From Cupriavidus sp. BIS7 (GTDB taxonomy: Bacteria > Pseudomonadota > Gammaproteobacteria > Burkholderiales > Burkholderiaceae), in NCBI RefSeq assembly GCF_000292345.1, contig NZ_ALOU01000001.1:1-64000 (forward strand): 64,000 nt of DNA, written 5' to 3'. This document shows, piece after piece, positions 1 to 8,503 of the stretch (its first letter is position 1; each line of letters starts with the position of its first letter). A program made the translations under genes and the position numbers. The notes beneath the pieces are model-generated. The model was not told the DNA's origin. It searched no databases and was given only the letters and a program-made list of their open reading frames with translations.

Positions 1-1
1 G

Positions 2-808
2 AAGATCAAGGAGGCTGCGGAAGTGCAGTTCAAAAATGGGCGTGATGCAGGCAAGCACGGCTGCATCTACCTCTTCGTGGTGACCAACTCCAGCGATGAA
101 GGCATGGGCGATGGCACCGTCAACACCTACCGGATGCTCGATTCTCTGGGACGCGCCGAAACCATCATCGGGGTGGCGAAACTGGAACGCGCGGATCTCC
201 GTCAGGCTGAGCTGAAGGCACAGCACAAGGAAGCGGTTGCGCAGCAGCGGCAGGCGAACGAAGCGATCCGCGGTGCGCACGAGCTCCAGCAGCATGTCGA
301 CAATGAAGCGGTCCGGACCATGCTTGCCAAGGCGCAAGACAAGCTTGAGCAGTCAAAACGACGACAGGCCGAACTTCAGGCGCAGATGAAGGAGCCACCA
401 GAGGTCGTGGCGGTGGAGATCCCGGGGCTGAAGGTCCATATCTGCACGCTGGTGGCGCCAGACTCGCCGCCGGGCAAATGGCAGGACGTCTATATCCACT
501 CGAAGCTGATGATCGTCGACGACGTGTTCACGACGTTGGGGTCGGCCAATATCAACACGCGCAGCATGGCAGCCGACAGCGAACTGAACATCTGCCACGA
601 GCATGCCGCATCGACGCAGCCGCTGCGCAGGCGGTTGTGGGGGATCCATACGAATGGGAGGGGGGCGCAGGATGATCCGGCGAGGGCGTTTGAGGCTTGG
701 GGGAAGATCATCTCGCGGAATGCGCGGAACCGAGCCAATGGACTGGCTCCGGAGTCCTCGCTGATTGAATTCCGCCGCGATGATCCAAAGCGAACAATCC
801 GGGATTGA
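2..808 (+). CDS. Phospholipase D family protein, C-terminal part (candidate T6SS lipase effector, Tle5-like)
   Basis: The frame is open to the left edge of the window, so the gene is cut at its 5' end; about 268 codons remain. A phospholipase D catalytic motif (HxKxxxxD) is visible as HSKLMIVDD near codon 166, followed by GSANINTRS. This is the usual form of the second HKD half-site of PLD enzymes. Before it lies a charged, glutamine-rich stretch (about codons 60-130) that should form a coiled coil. PLD enzymes of this kind cleave phospholipid head groups. In type VI secretion they are the Tle5/PldA effectors, often encoded just before Sel1-repeat immunity lipoproteins. Three such lipoproteins follow, the first only 3 bases downstream. 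The PLD call is firm; the secretion role is inferred from context, because the N-terminus and any VgrG or PAAR neighbour lie outside the window. Confidence 0.8.
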   Translation, partial: KIKEAAEVQFKNGRDAGKHGCIYLFVVTNSSDEGMGDGTVNTYRMLDSLGRAETIIGVAKLERADLRQAELKAQHKEAVAQQRQANEAIRGAHELQQHVDNEAVRTMLAKAQDKLEQSKRRQAELQAQMKEPPEVVAVEIPGLKVHICTLVAPDSPPGKWQDVYIHSKLMIVDDVFTTLGSANINTRSMAADSELNICHEHAASTQPLRRRLWGIHTNGRGAQDDPARAFEAWGKIISRNARNRANGLAPESSLIEFRRDDPKRTIRD

Positions 809-811
809 CCC

Positions 812-2074
812 ATGCGCACTTCACTAGCTCTATTACTGGCGGCCACATCGTTGGTCGCCTGTACCGAGGAAAAACCGATGCGAACCGTTCCTGATCTGGC
901 TGCCGTCCGCGCCAATCTTGCCTTTACCTGCGTCTACGAAGCTGACCATTTGCCGCCGCTGGACCCCGTAGCCGACGAGTTGTTCAAATATGCCCGTCAT
1001 CTGCAGAGGCTTCAGGGGCCGAAGGACTACGACGAAGTGGCTCGCTATTACCGGATAGCGGCCGCGCATGGTCACTACAAGGCCAATCACAATTTGCAAC
1101 TACTAGTGTCGCAGGGCCAGGCATCATCGCCGCTGCCGCAGAAGGAGAGCATCGAGCTGGCAAGCCAGTTGATTGATGCGGGCATACCGTCTGGCTACTA
1201 CGATATCGGCTTCTACCTGAACATTGGCTATGGACTGAAGCAGGACAAGGAGATGGCACTTCGCTACTTCCGCAAGGCGGCGGACTTGGGGAGCGCGGAG
1301 GCGCAGTTCTACGTTGGCAACCTGCTCGCTCCGCTGGACAAGGCTCCCGACATTGCCGAGCAGATGCGGCAATGCGCGACTGAACAGGGTCATGGAGAAG
1401 CCGCTTCGACATTGGCAATCAATCACTCGGTACTGGAGCACTTCCCCGAAGCGCTGGAGGCATTCCAGAAAGGCGTTACGTCGGGTAACTCGATGTCGGC
1501 GTACGCATTGAATGACGGCTTCAACGGCCCGCTTCCATCGAACAAACTCGACTACCTCGCACTCCCCTACGACCCCGAGCGCTCACAACGCTATGACGCA
1601 ATCTGGAAATTCCTGGTCCGCAACGAAGGCCGCAATCCCAAGGTCCCGGACATCGATCAGATCGTACCGCTTCCCCCCGCCAAACTCCCACCGTGGGACG
1701 GCACGTTTCAATGGGAGAAGGAGCAGGCAGAGGCGGCGCCGCCAGAGAAACCGTCCGACGAACTGATCAATCGATTGTGCCGGGACAAGGGCCTCGACCC
1801 TGCGACCGGCCTGGCGCTGCCGCCACCGCCCAGGGCGGCGCTGGGCACATGCGTGAACACCGGCGAGCGTTGTCCGGAGTCGGGCCTCTGGCGGGTTCTA
1901 GGAGAAAGTGGCGCCCCATACCCCGACGCCACCTTCTATTTCACCAAGGGCAAGACGATGCCCATGTATATCTTCGCGCGGCCGCGCCTGTTCGCGCTGC
2001 TTGACCGCTGGCTGGGCCCGGATTGGGTGAGTTTTTCCGTGCAGTGGCAACTGGTTGGGTATGGCGATGCGTAG
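812..2074 (+). CDS. Sel1-repeat lipoprotein, copy 1 (candidate Tli5-type immunity protein)
   Basis: 420 residues. A short lipoprotein signal ends in a lipobox, LVAC, with the lipidated Cys at residue 17, so the protein should be membrane-anchored and face the periplasm. Helical Sel1/TPR-like repeats are visible, for example DYDEVARYYRIAAAHGHYKA and the block KEMALRYFRKAADLGSAEAQ. After them comes a proline-rich linker (PDIDQIVPLPPAKLPPWDG) and a C-terminal module carrying GERCPESGLW. Sel1 lipoproteins beside a PLD effector neutralise it in the periplasm in known type VI systems. The start codon lies 3 bases after the PLD stop, which fits co-expression. The middle of the protein is nearly identical to copy 2. 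The immunity role is inferred from context and architecture. Confidence 0.82.
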   Translation: MRTSLALLLAATSLVACTEEKPMRTVPDLAAVRANLAFTCVYEADHLPPLDPVADELFKYARHLQRLQGPKDYDEVARYYRIAAAHGHYKANHNLQLLVSQGQASSPLPQKESIELASQLIDAGIPSGYYDIGFYLNIGYGLKQDKEMALRYFRKAADLGSAEAQFYVGNLLAPLDKAPDIAEQMRQCATEQGHGEAASTLAINHSVLEHFPEALEAFQKGVTSGNSMSAYALNDGFNGPLPSNKLDYLALPYDPERSQRYDAIWKFLVRNEGRNPKVPDIDQIVPLPPAKLPPWDGTFQWEKEQAEAAPPEKPSDELINRLCRDKGLDPATGLALPPPPRAALGTCVNTGERCPESGLWRVLGESGAPYPDATFYFTKGKTMPMYIFARPRLFALLDRWLGPDWVSFSVQWQLVGYGDA

Positions 2075-3350
2075 CGTGCGTAGAGGTGTTGCGCTATGCC
2101 TTCTGGTCGGATCTTCCTTGACCGGCTGTACCGAGGAAAAGCCGATGCGAACCGTTCGAACCGTTCCTGATTTGGCTACCGTCCGGGCCAATCTGGCTTT
2201 CACCTGTGTCCACGAGGCCGACCATCTGCCACCACTTGACCCCGAAGCCGACGGGCTGTTCCTGTACGCCCGCCACCTGCAGAAGCGTCAGAGCCAAAAC
2301 GACTACGACGAGGCGGCCCGCTATTACCGGATCGCGGCTGCACACGGCCACTACAAGGCCAACCGCAATCTGCAACTCCTGGTGTCGCAAGGCCAAGCGT
2401 CATCGCCGCTTCCACAGAAGGAGAGCATCGAGCTAGCGAGCCAGTTAATCGATGCCGGGGTACCGTCCGGCTACTACGATATCGGCTTCTACCTGAACAT
2501 TGGCTATGGACTGAAGCAGGACAAGGAGATGGCGCTGCGCTATTTCCGCAAGGCGGCAGATCTGGGAAGCGCGGAAGCGCAGTTCTACGTTGGCAACCTG
2601 CTCGCTCCGCTGGACAAGGCTCCCGATATTGCCAAGCAGATGCGCGAGTGTGCGACTGCGCAAGGCCATGGGGAAGCCGCTTCGACATTGGGAGTCAATC
2701 ATTCGGTGCTGGAGCACTTCCCCGAAGCCGTAAAGGCATTTCAGAAGGGTACGATGGCGGGTAACTCGATGTCTGCCTCATTACTTGGGAAGGGTTTCAA
2801 TGGACCTCCAGAGTCCAACAGAATCCACTATCTCGCACTACCCTACGACCCCGAACGCTCACAGCGCTACAAGGCAATCTGGGAATTCCTGATCCGCAAC
2901 GAAGGCGGCAACCCCAAGGTCCCGGACATCGACCAGATCGTCCCGCTGCCCCCCGCCAAGCTCCCCACGTGGGACGGCACGTTCCAATGGGAGAAGGAGC
3001 AGGCAGAGGCGGTGCCGCCAGAGAAGCCGTCCGACGAACTGATCCGCCGATTGAGCCGGGACAAGGGCCTTGACCCCGCTTCGGGTCTGCCCCTGCCGCC
3101 ACCGCCCAAGGCGGCGCTTGGCACATGCGTGAGCACCGGCGAGCGTTGTCCGGAGTCGGGCCTTTGGCGGGTTTTAGGAGAAAGTGGCGCCCCATACCCC
3201 GACGCCCCCATATATTTCAGCAAGGGCAACACGATGCCCGTGTATGTCTTCGCGCGGCCGCGCCTGTTCGCGCTGCTTGACCGCTGGCTGGGCCCGGATT
3301 GGGTGAGTAATCCCGTGCAGTGGCAACTGGTGGGATATGACGATGCGTAG
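2061..3350 (+). CDS. Sel1-repeat lipoprotein, copy 2 (candidate immunity protein)
   Basis: 429 residues from the ATG at 2061; the ATG at 2067 (MRSVRRGV) is equally possible, and an in-frame TTG at 2055 is less likely. The start overlaps the end of copy 1 by 14 bases, so translation is probably coupled. The signal ends in the lipobox LTGC. It has the same order as copy 1: Sel1 repeats, the linker with VPDIDQIVPLPPAKLP, then the CPESGLW module. Residues around the repeat beginning SGYYDIGFYLNIGYGLKQ are almost unchanged from copy 1, which points to recent duplication or gene conversion. A further Cys-containing segment (GTCVSTGERCPESG) could form a disulphide in the periplasm. Confidence 0.8.
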   Translation: MAMRSVRRGVALCLLVGSSLTGCTEEKPMRTVRTVPDLATVRANLAFTCVHEADHLPPLDPEADGLFLYARHLQKRQSQNDYDEAARYYRIAAAHGHYKANRNLQLLVSQGQASSPLPQKESIELASQLIDAGVPSGYYDIGFYLNIGYGLKQDKEMALRYFRKAADLGSAEAQFYVGNLLAPLDKAPDIAKQMRECATAQGHGEAASTLGVNHSVLEHFPEAVKAFQKGTMAGNSMSASLLGKGFNGPPESNRIHYLALPYDPERSQRYKAIWEFLIRNEGGNPKVPDIDQIVPLPPAKLPTWDGTFQWEKEQAEAVPPEKPSDELIRRLSRDKGLDPASGLPLPPPPKAALGTCVSTGERCPESGLWRVLGESGAPYPDAPIYFSKGNTMPVYVFARPRLFALLDRWLGPDWVSNPVQWQLVGYDDA

Positions 3351-4614
3351 CGTGCGTAGAGTTGTTGCGATAGGCCTTCTGGCCGGATTTTCCTTGACCG
3401 GCTGTTCCAAGGAGAATCCGTTGCCCAAGTTGCCAGACCTTGCCGAGGTACGCGCCAACCTCGCGTTCACATGTGTCCGCGAAGCTGATCACCTGCCACC
3501 GCTCGATCCGGAGGCCGATCAACTGTTCCAATACGGCCGCTACCTGCAGAAACGCAAGGGGCCGAAAGACTTTGATGAAATCGTGCGGTACTACCGCATT
3601 GCCGCCGCGCATGGCCACTACCAAGCTAACCACAACGCGCAGCTGCTGGTGTCGCGGGGAAAGACCAAATCGCCCTATGCGATGCGTGAGTCGATCGACT
3701 GGGCCACGCAACTGGTGGAGCAGGACGTGCCAATGGGGTACTACGACGTCGGCCATTATCTGAAACTCGGTTACGGCTTCAAGCAGAACGAGGACATGGC
3801 GCTTCGCTATATCCGTAAGGCGGCGGACATGGGAAACCCCGATGCGCAGTACTACGTTGGCGAGATGCTGGCACCGGCGTCCATGGCACCGGACATTGCA
3901 CGCCAGATGCGGCGCTGTGCGGCAGAGCAAGGGCATGGGAAAGCGGCCAATACGCTTGGCGTGGACCTTCAAAATGACAAGCATTATCAAGAAGCGGTAC
4001 AGGCTTTTCAGTTAGGGGCGGCTGCGGGCCACAGTACGTCAGCGTACTACTTGAAGCATGCATTCAAGGCGCCTCCCCCCTCCGACGAACTCAACTACCT
4101 CGCTCTTCCAAACGATCCTGAGCGCGCAGAACGCTACGAGCAGATCTGGCGTTTTCTCGTCAAAAACGAGTCTTACAACCCCAAGCTCCCCGACATCGAC
4201 CAGATCGTTCCGCTGCCGCCGGCCGAACTCCCTCCCTGGGACGGCACGTTCCAATGGCAGAAGGAGCAGGAGCAGATTCCCGAGCAGCCCTCGGAAGCGT
4301 TGATGGAAAAGCTGGCCAAGGGCAGGAATCTCGATCCTGCCCTTGGCCTGGCCCTGCCGCCACCGCCCAGGGCGGCGCTGGGCACATGCGTGAACACCGG
4401 CGAGCGTTGTCCGGAGTCGGGCCTATGGCGGGCGTTAAGGGAGAGTGGCGCCCCATACCTCGACGCCACCTTCTATTTCAGCAAGGGCAAGACGATGCCC
4501 GTGTATATCTTCGCGCGGCCGCGCCTGTTCGCGCTGCTTGACCGCTGGCTGGGCCCGGATTGGGTGAGTAATCCCGTGCAGTGGCAACTGGTGGGCTATG
4601 ACGATCAAGTTTGA
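3337..4614 (+). CDS. Sel1-repeat lipoprotein, copy 3 (divergent member of the array)
   Basis: 425 residues, overlapping copy 2 by 14 bases with the same junction sequence that joins copies 1 and 2. Lipobox LTGC, then Lys/Glu/Asn, so an inner- or outer-membrane-anchored periplasmic protein. The Sel1 repeats have diverged (GYYDVGHYLKLGYGFKQNED; the earlier repeat keeps FDEIVRYYRIAAAHGHYQAN). The last 80 or so residues, from LPPPPRAALGTCVNTGE onward, are almost identical to copies 1 and 2. The array therefore mixes a diverged middle with a homogenised 3' end. If these are immunity proteins, copy 3 may protect against a different PLD variant. Confidence 0.8.
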   Translation: MTMRSVRRVVAIGLLAGFSLTGCSKENPLPKLPDLAEVRANLAFTCVREADHLPPLDPEADQLFQYGRYLQKRKGPKDFDEIVRYYRIAAAHGHYQANHNAQLLVSRGKTKSPYAMRESIDWATQLVEQDVPMGYYDVGHYLKLGYGFKQNEDMALRYIRKAADMGNPDAQYYVGEMLAPASMAPDIARQMRRCAAEQGHGKAANTLGVDLQNDKHYQEAVQAFQLGAAAGHSTSAYYLKHAFKAPPPSDELNYLALPNDPERAERYEQIWRFLVKNESYNPKLPDIDQIVPLPPAELPPWDGTFQWQKEQEQIPEQPSEALMEKLAKGRNLDPALGLALPPPPRAALGTCVNTGERCPESGLWRALRESGAPYLDATFYFSKGKTMPVYIFARPRLFALLDRWLGPDWVSNPVQWQLVGYDDQV

Positions 4615-5014
4615 GCGCCACATGAGAATCATCCTGGCACAGATGAAGCGAGCGAGGTTTGCCGCGTTGCTTTGCCTGCTACCGCAGACAAGCAAAGCGG
4701 CCGTGGGCGACCTCGGCGCGGTTGCTATCGCAGCATTAACGATATACGCGGCACTCTGGGTTTCTGTAACCCTCGCGGTGTTCTTGTTGTTGCGGCGAAA
4801 GCTGTCGTTGGCCAAGTGTTCTGGTTGGTCAATGCTGTTCCTGATTTTGCTAGTGCCGGCGCTAGATGTATTCATGGGATGTGCAGCGGCATTGGATCAG
4901 CGCAGTACCTACAGGACGGAGTACACGCGCGAGCCGTTGACAGTGTATGGCGTCGATTCGGTAGGCGTGATTGGCACGTCAGGCGCCGGTCCTCTCCCCC
5001 GCCCCTCTCCATAA
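4598..5014 (+). CDS. Small membrane protein of unknown function
   Basis: 138 residues from the ATG at 4598; the ATG at 4622 (MRIILAQMK) would give a more typical signal-like start. It overlaps the end of the third Sel1 gene at the same spot where each earlier copy starts the next, so it is probably co-translated with the array. Two hydrophobic segments are visible, IAALTIYAALWVSVTLAVFL and LFLILLVPALDVFMGC. No family was recognised. The stop codon (5012-5014) sits in the loop of a hairpin, and the last residues (GPLPRPSP) are encoded by the hairpin repeat itself, so the natural C-terminus may have been replaced when the repeat inserted. Confidence 0.6.
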   Translation: MTIKFERHMRIILAQMKRARFAALLCLLPQTSKAAVGDLGAVAIAALTIYAALWVSVTLAVFLLLRRKLSLAKCSGWSMLFLILLVPALDVFMGCAAALDQRSTYRTEYTREPLTVYGVDSVGVIGTSGAGPLPRPSP

Positions 5015-5028
5015 ATGGGAGAGGGGCG
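5000..5028. repeat. REP-like hairpin, possible terminator between convergent genes
   Basis: An 11-base arm (5000-5010) pairs with 5018-5028 around a short loop that holds the stop codon of the upstream gene. The arm sequence CCCCTCTCC/GGAGAGGGG recurs in the larger element at 54864-54979. It lies between a plus-strand gene and the convergent dnaE2, where it could stop transcription from either side. There is no T-tract. Confidence 0.55.
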
Positions 5029-5054
5029 GAAACCAATGGCATCGCCCAACCCCC

Positions 5055-8000
5055 TCAATGAAAATCCCGACTCCCCACCAACAACCTGCCCAGTAACGAA
5101 CTCAAGTCCACCAGTTCATCCGCCACCAGGTGCTTGACCTCGCCCTGTCGTTGCCACGTGCCGATCACGCCGAGCAGCGTGGCGCCTAGTACTTCCTTGC
5201 GCTGACGCTCCACCAGGTCCGGCCAGATGATCACGTTGACGGCGCCGGTTTCATCTTCGATCGACGTGAAGATCGTGCCGCTGGCCGTCGATGGCCGTTG
5301 GCGCACGGTCACGATGCCGCAGGCGCGCACGCGGCGGCCATTGGCGCAGCGTGCAAGCTGCTGCGCCGTGACGAACCGGAGCGCGCTGAGCCTGCGGCGC
5401 AGCAGCGTCAGCGGATGGCATTTCAGCGATAGACCCAGGCTGGCGTAGTCGGCGGCCACGTCCTCGCCGATCCTTGGTTCGGGCAACTCCAATGCCTGCT
5501 CCTGCGGCGGGGCATCGTGCAGCAGGTCGCGATGCGCGGTCTGCACCGCGGCGCCGCGCGCGTGCCAGCGTGCCTGGCGGCGATGCCCTGCGAGCGATAC
5601 CAGCGCATCGGCCGCGGCCAGCACGTCGATATCGTGCCGGTCCAGCGCCGCGCGGCGCGCAAGGTCCTCCACGCTGTCGAACGGACGGGCCATGCGTGCC
5701 GCTTCAATCCGCAGCGCGGCGTCCTCGCGCATGCCTTTCACGCGATTCATACCCAGTCGCACGTCGCGGAAACGCTGGCCAGGCCGCTGCGGTTCCAGCG
5801 TGCTCTCCCAGTTGCTGATCGTCACGTCCACCGGCTGCGCCATCACGCCGTGGCGACGCGCATCCTGCACCAGTTGCGATGGCGAATAGAAGCCCATTGG
5901 CTGGCTGTTGAGCAGCGCGCACAGGAACGCATCGGGGTAGTGGCACTTGATCCAGGCACTGACGTAAACGAGCTTGGCGAAGCTGGCCGCGTGGCTTTCC
6001 GGAAAGCCATACTCGCCAAACCCCTCGATCTGCTTGCAGATGGCCAGCGCGAACGATTCGGGATAGCCGCGCGTGGTCAGCGCGCGCACCAGCGCGTCCT
6101 GGTGCTTCTTGAGATCGCCACGACGACGCCATGCCGCCATCGAACGCCGCAATTGATCGGCCTGCCCCGGCGTGAAGCCGGCTGCGTCGATCGCCAACTG
6201 CATCACCTGCTCCTGGAAGATCGGCACGCCCAGCGTGCGGCCCAGCACGCGGCGGATCACGTCGTTGAAGTAGGTTGGCAGCTTGCCGGTGAGACGCAAC
6301 GCTTCGCGCCGCTTCAGGTATGGATGCACCATGCCGCCCTGGATCGGCCCCGGCCGCACGATGGCCACTTCGACCACGAGGTCGTAGTACTGGCGCGGTT
6401 GCAGCCGCGGCAGCATCGACTGCTGCGCGCGCGATTCGATCTGGAAGACGCCGACCGTGTCGGCCTTGCAGATCATCTCGTAGGTGTGGTCGTCGGTTTC
6501 GGGCAGGTCCTCCATGCGCGTAGGCAGCCCGGCCCGCTCGGGCTCGGGATTCGGGACCATTGTCAGCGCGCGGCGGATCGCAGTCAGCATGCCCAGCGCG
6601 AGCACATCCACCTTCAACAGGCCCAGCGATTCGAGATCGTCCTTGTCCCACTGGATCACGCTGCGGTTTTCCATCGCCGCGTTCTCGATCGGCACGAGCC
6701 GCGACAGCTTGTGCCGCGCAATCACGAAGCCGCCCACGTGTTGGGACAGATGCCGGGGAAAGCCGCGTAGCTGCTCGGTCAGGCTGGCCCATTGCTGCAC
6801 GGTGACCGAATCGGGGTCCAGCCCGTAACGCGAGATGCGCTCGATGAAGGCCGCCCCGCCATCCCACCACGCCTGCCCCTTGACCACCTGCTCCACCACG
6901 CTGGCGTCGATGCCGAGCGCACGCCCCACGTCGCGCAATGCGCTGCGCGAGCGGTATGTAATCAGCGACGCGGCCAGCGCGGCGCGATGGCGCCCGTACT
7001 TGCCATAGATGTACTGGATGACCTCCTCGCGCCGCTGGTGCTCGAAATCAACATCGATATCGGGCGGTTCGTCACGCTCGCGCGACAGGAACCGGCCAAA
7101 CAACAGGTTGGCCTGTTCCGGGCTGACCTCGGTGATATGAAGGCAGTAGCAGACCAGTGAGTTGGCTGCCGATCCGCGCCCCTGGCACAGGATGCCGCGC
7201 TCACGCGCAAAGCGGACGATATCGTGCACGGTCAGGAAGAACGGCTCGTAGTGCTTCTCCTCGATCAGTTCGAGTTCGCCCTTGAGCTGCGCTTCCCATT
7301 CGGGTTCCATGCCATGCGGAAACCGTTCGGTGATGCCGCGCTCTACCTCGCGGCGCAGATAGCTGATTGGCGTTTCGCCGTCGGGCACGAGTTCCTCGGG
7401 ATACTCGTAGCGCAGCGTGTCGAGCGAAAAGCGGCACTGGTCCGCGATCTTCAGCGTCTGCGCCAGCGCCTCGCGCGGATAGAGCCGCGACAGCACCTGC
7501 CGCATACGCAGATGTGCCTCGGCATTCGGGGCAAGGGCCATGCCGCAAGCGGGCAACGGCTGGCCAATGCGGATCGCGGTCAGCACATCGGCCAGCGGCT
7601 TGCGCGAGCGCACATGCATATTGACCGCGCCGGCCGCCACCAGCGGCACGCCGGTCTCGGCCGAAACCGCCTGCAGGCGCGATCGATGCAATGCTTCGGC
7701 ATGGCCTTGCAGCAGTTCCAGCGCCATCCACGCACGATCGCCGAACGTTGCGCGGCACCAGTGCGCCTGCGCGCGCAGGGTATCGATGTCCGCGCAGTAA
7801 TCGGGCAGCAGGATCGCCAGGCAATCGGGCATGCCGTACAGATGGGCCTGCGCAGGCTGCGGATCGGCGATGTCGGACGGATACAGCAGATAGCTGCCCT
7901 TCTCGGCGCGCGTGCGGCCCAGCGTGATGAACTCGCTCAGATTGCCGAAGCCTTCGCGATTCTTCGCCAGCAGCACCAGCCGCAGCGGCGGCGTTGTATC

Positions 8001-8498
8001 CGCCGGCGCCGTCGTCAGCACGAAGCGGCTGCCGATAACCAGGTTGAACGCATCGGCAGCGGCGGCGCGCGCTTCGAGCATGCGGTGGCGGCGCGCGGCG
8101 GCATCCGGGTCCCTGTCCGCTTCCGGGTCCGGGTCGTCGTCGAAATCATCGGGCGACAGCGCATCCTCGTCGTCCTCCTCGAGATCAAACGCCGGCAGCT
8201 CCTCAATCTCGTCGATGTCGCCAGCCGCCTGTCCCGCAGCCAGGTGCCGGGCGCTGCGCGCCACCGCTTCCCACATGTCCTCACGCAGCACCTTGATTGC
8301 ATGATGCGCGCGCGCGGTGCCGGCCACCGAGCATTCGTCGGTCAGCGCCAGCCCGCTGTAGCCAAGCTGGAAAGCACGCGCGATCAGTTCCTGCGGATGC
8401 GAGGCGCCGTTCAGGAACGTGAAATTGGAAATGCAGTGCAGCTCGACATAGTCGGGCAGCGACGGCAACAGCGAAGACAGGCCGGGCAACACGGGCAA
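5055..8498 (-). CDS. dnaE2: Error-prone DNA polymerase DnaE2 (ImuC)
   Basis: 1147 residues, the alpha-subunit-like polymerase of the SOS mutasome, which copies across damaged template together with ImuA and ImuB. The N-terminus is a PHP domain (YVELHCISNFTFLNGASHP). Polymerase-core landmarks include QGRGSAANSLVCYC and RDEPPDIDVDFEHQRREEV, which carries the acidic active-site region, and the helix-hairpin region GFTPGQADQLRRSMA. The C-terminus holds an OB-fold region (RRVRACGIVTVRQRP). The DnaE2 type is supported by the lack of the long C-terminal tail of replicative DnaE1 and by the gene order. An unusual very acidic segment interrupts the PHP region at about residues 100-145, making the protein longer than the roughly 1050 residues typical of DnaE2. 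It starts 5 bases after imuB stops, so the two are co-transcribed. Confidence 0.93.
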   Translation of the reverse strand: MPVLPGLSSLLPSLPDYVELHCISNFTFLNGASHPQELIARAFQLGYSGLALTDECSVAGTARAHHAIKVLREDMWEAVARSARHLAAGQAAGDIDEIEELPAFDLEEDDEDALSPDDFDDDPDPEADRDPDAAARRHRMLEARAAAADAFNLVIGSRFVLTTAPADTTPPLRLVLLAKNREGFGNLSEFITLGRTRAEKGSYLLYPSDIADPQPAQAHLYGMPDCLAILLPDYCADIDTLRAQAHWCRATFGDRAWMALELLQGHAEALHRSRLQAVSAETGVPLVAAGAVNMHVRSRKPLADVLTAIRIGQPLPACGMALAPNAEAHLRMRQVLSRLYPREALAQTLKIADQCRFSLDTLRYEYPEELVPDGETPISYLRREVERGITERFPHGMEPEWEAQLKGELELIEEKHYEPFFLTVHDIVRFARERGILCQGRGSAANSLVCYCLHITEVSPEQANLLFGRFLSRERDEPPDIDVDFEHQRREEVIQYIYGKYGRHRAALAASLITYRSRSALRDVGRALGIDASVVEQVVKGQAWWDGGAAFIERISRYGLDPDSVTVQQWASLTEQLRGFPRHLSQHVGGFVIARHKLSRLVPIENAAMENRSVIQWDKDDLESLGLLKVDVLALGMLTAIRRALTMVPNPEPERAGLPTRMEDLPETDDHTYEMICKADTVGVFQIESRAQQSMLPRLQPRQYYDLVVEVAIVRPGPIQGGMVHPYLKRREALRLTGKLPTYFNDVIRRVLGRTLGVPIFQEQVMQLAIDAAGFTPGQADQLRRSMAAWRRRGDLKKHQDALVRALTTRGYPESFALAICKQIEGFGEYGFPESHAASFAKLVYVSAWIKCHYPDAFLCALLNSQPMGFYSPSQLVQDARRHGVMAQPVDVTISNWESTLEPQRPGQRFRDVRLGMNRVKGMREDAALRIEAARMARPFDSVEDLARRAALDRHDIDVLAAADALVSLAGHRRQARWHARGAAVQTAHRDLLHDAPPQEQALELPEPRIGEDVAADYASLGLSLKCHPLTLLRRRLSALRFVTAQQLARCANGRRVRACGIVTVRQRPSTASGTIFTSIEDETGAVNVIIWPDLVERQRKEVLGATLLGVIGTWQRQGEVKHLVADELVDLSSLLGRLLVGSRDFH

Positions 8499-8503
8499 AT
8501 CCT

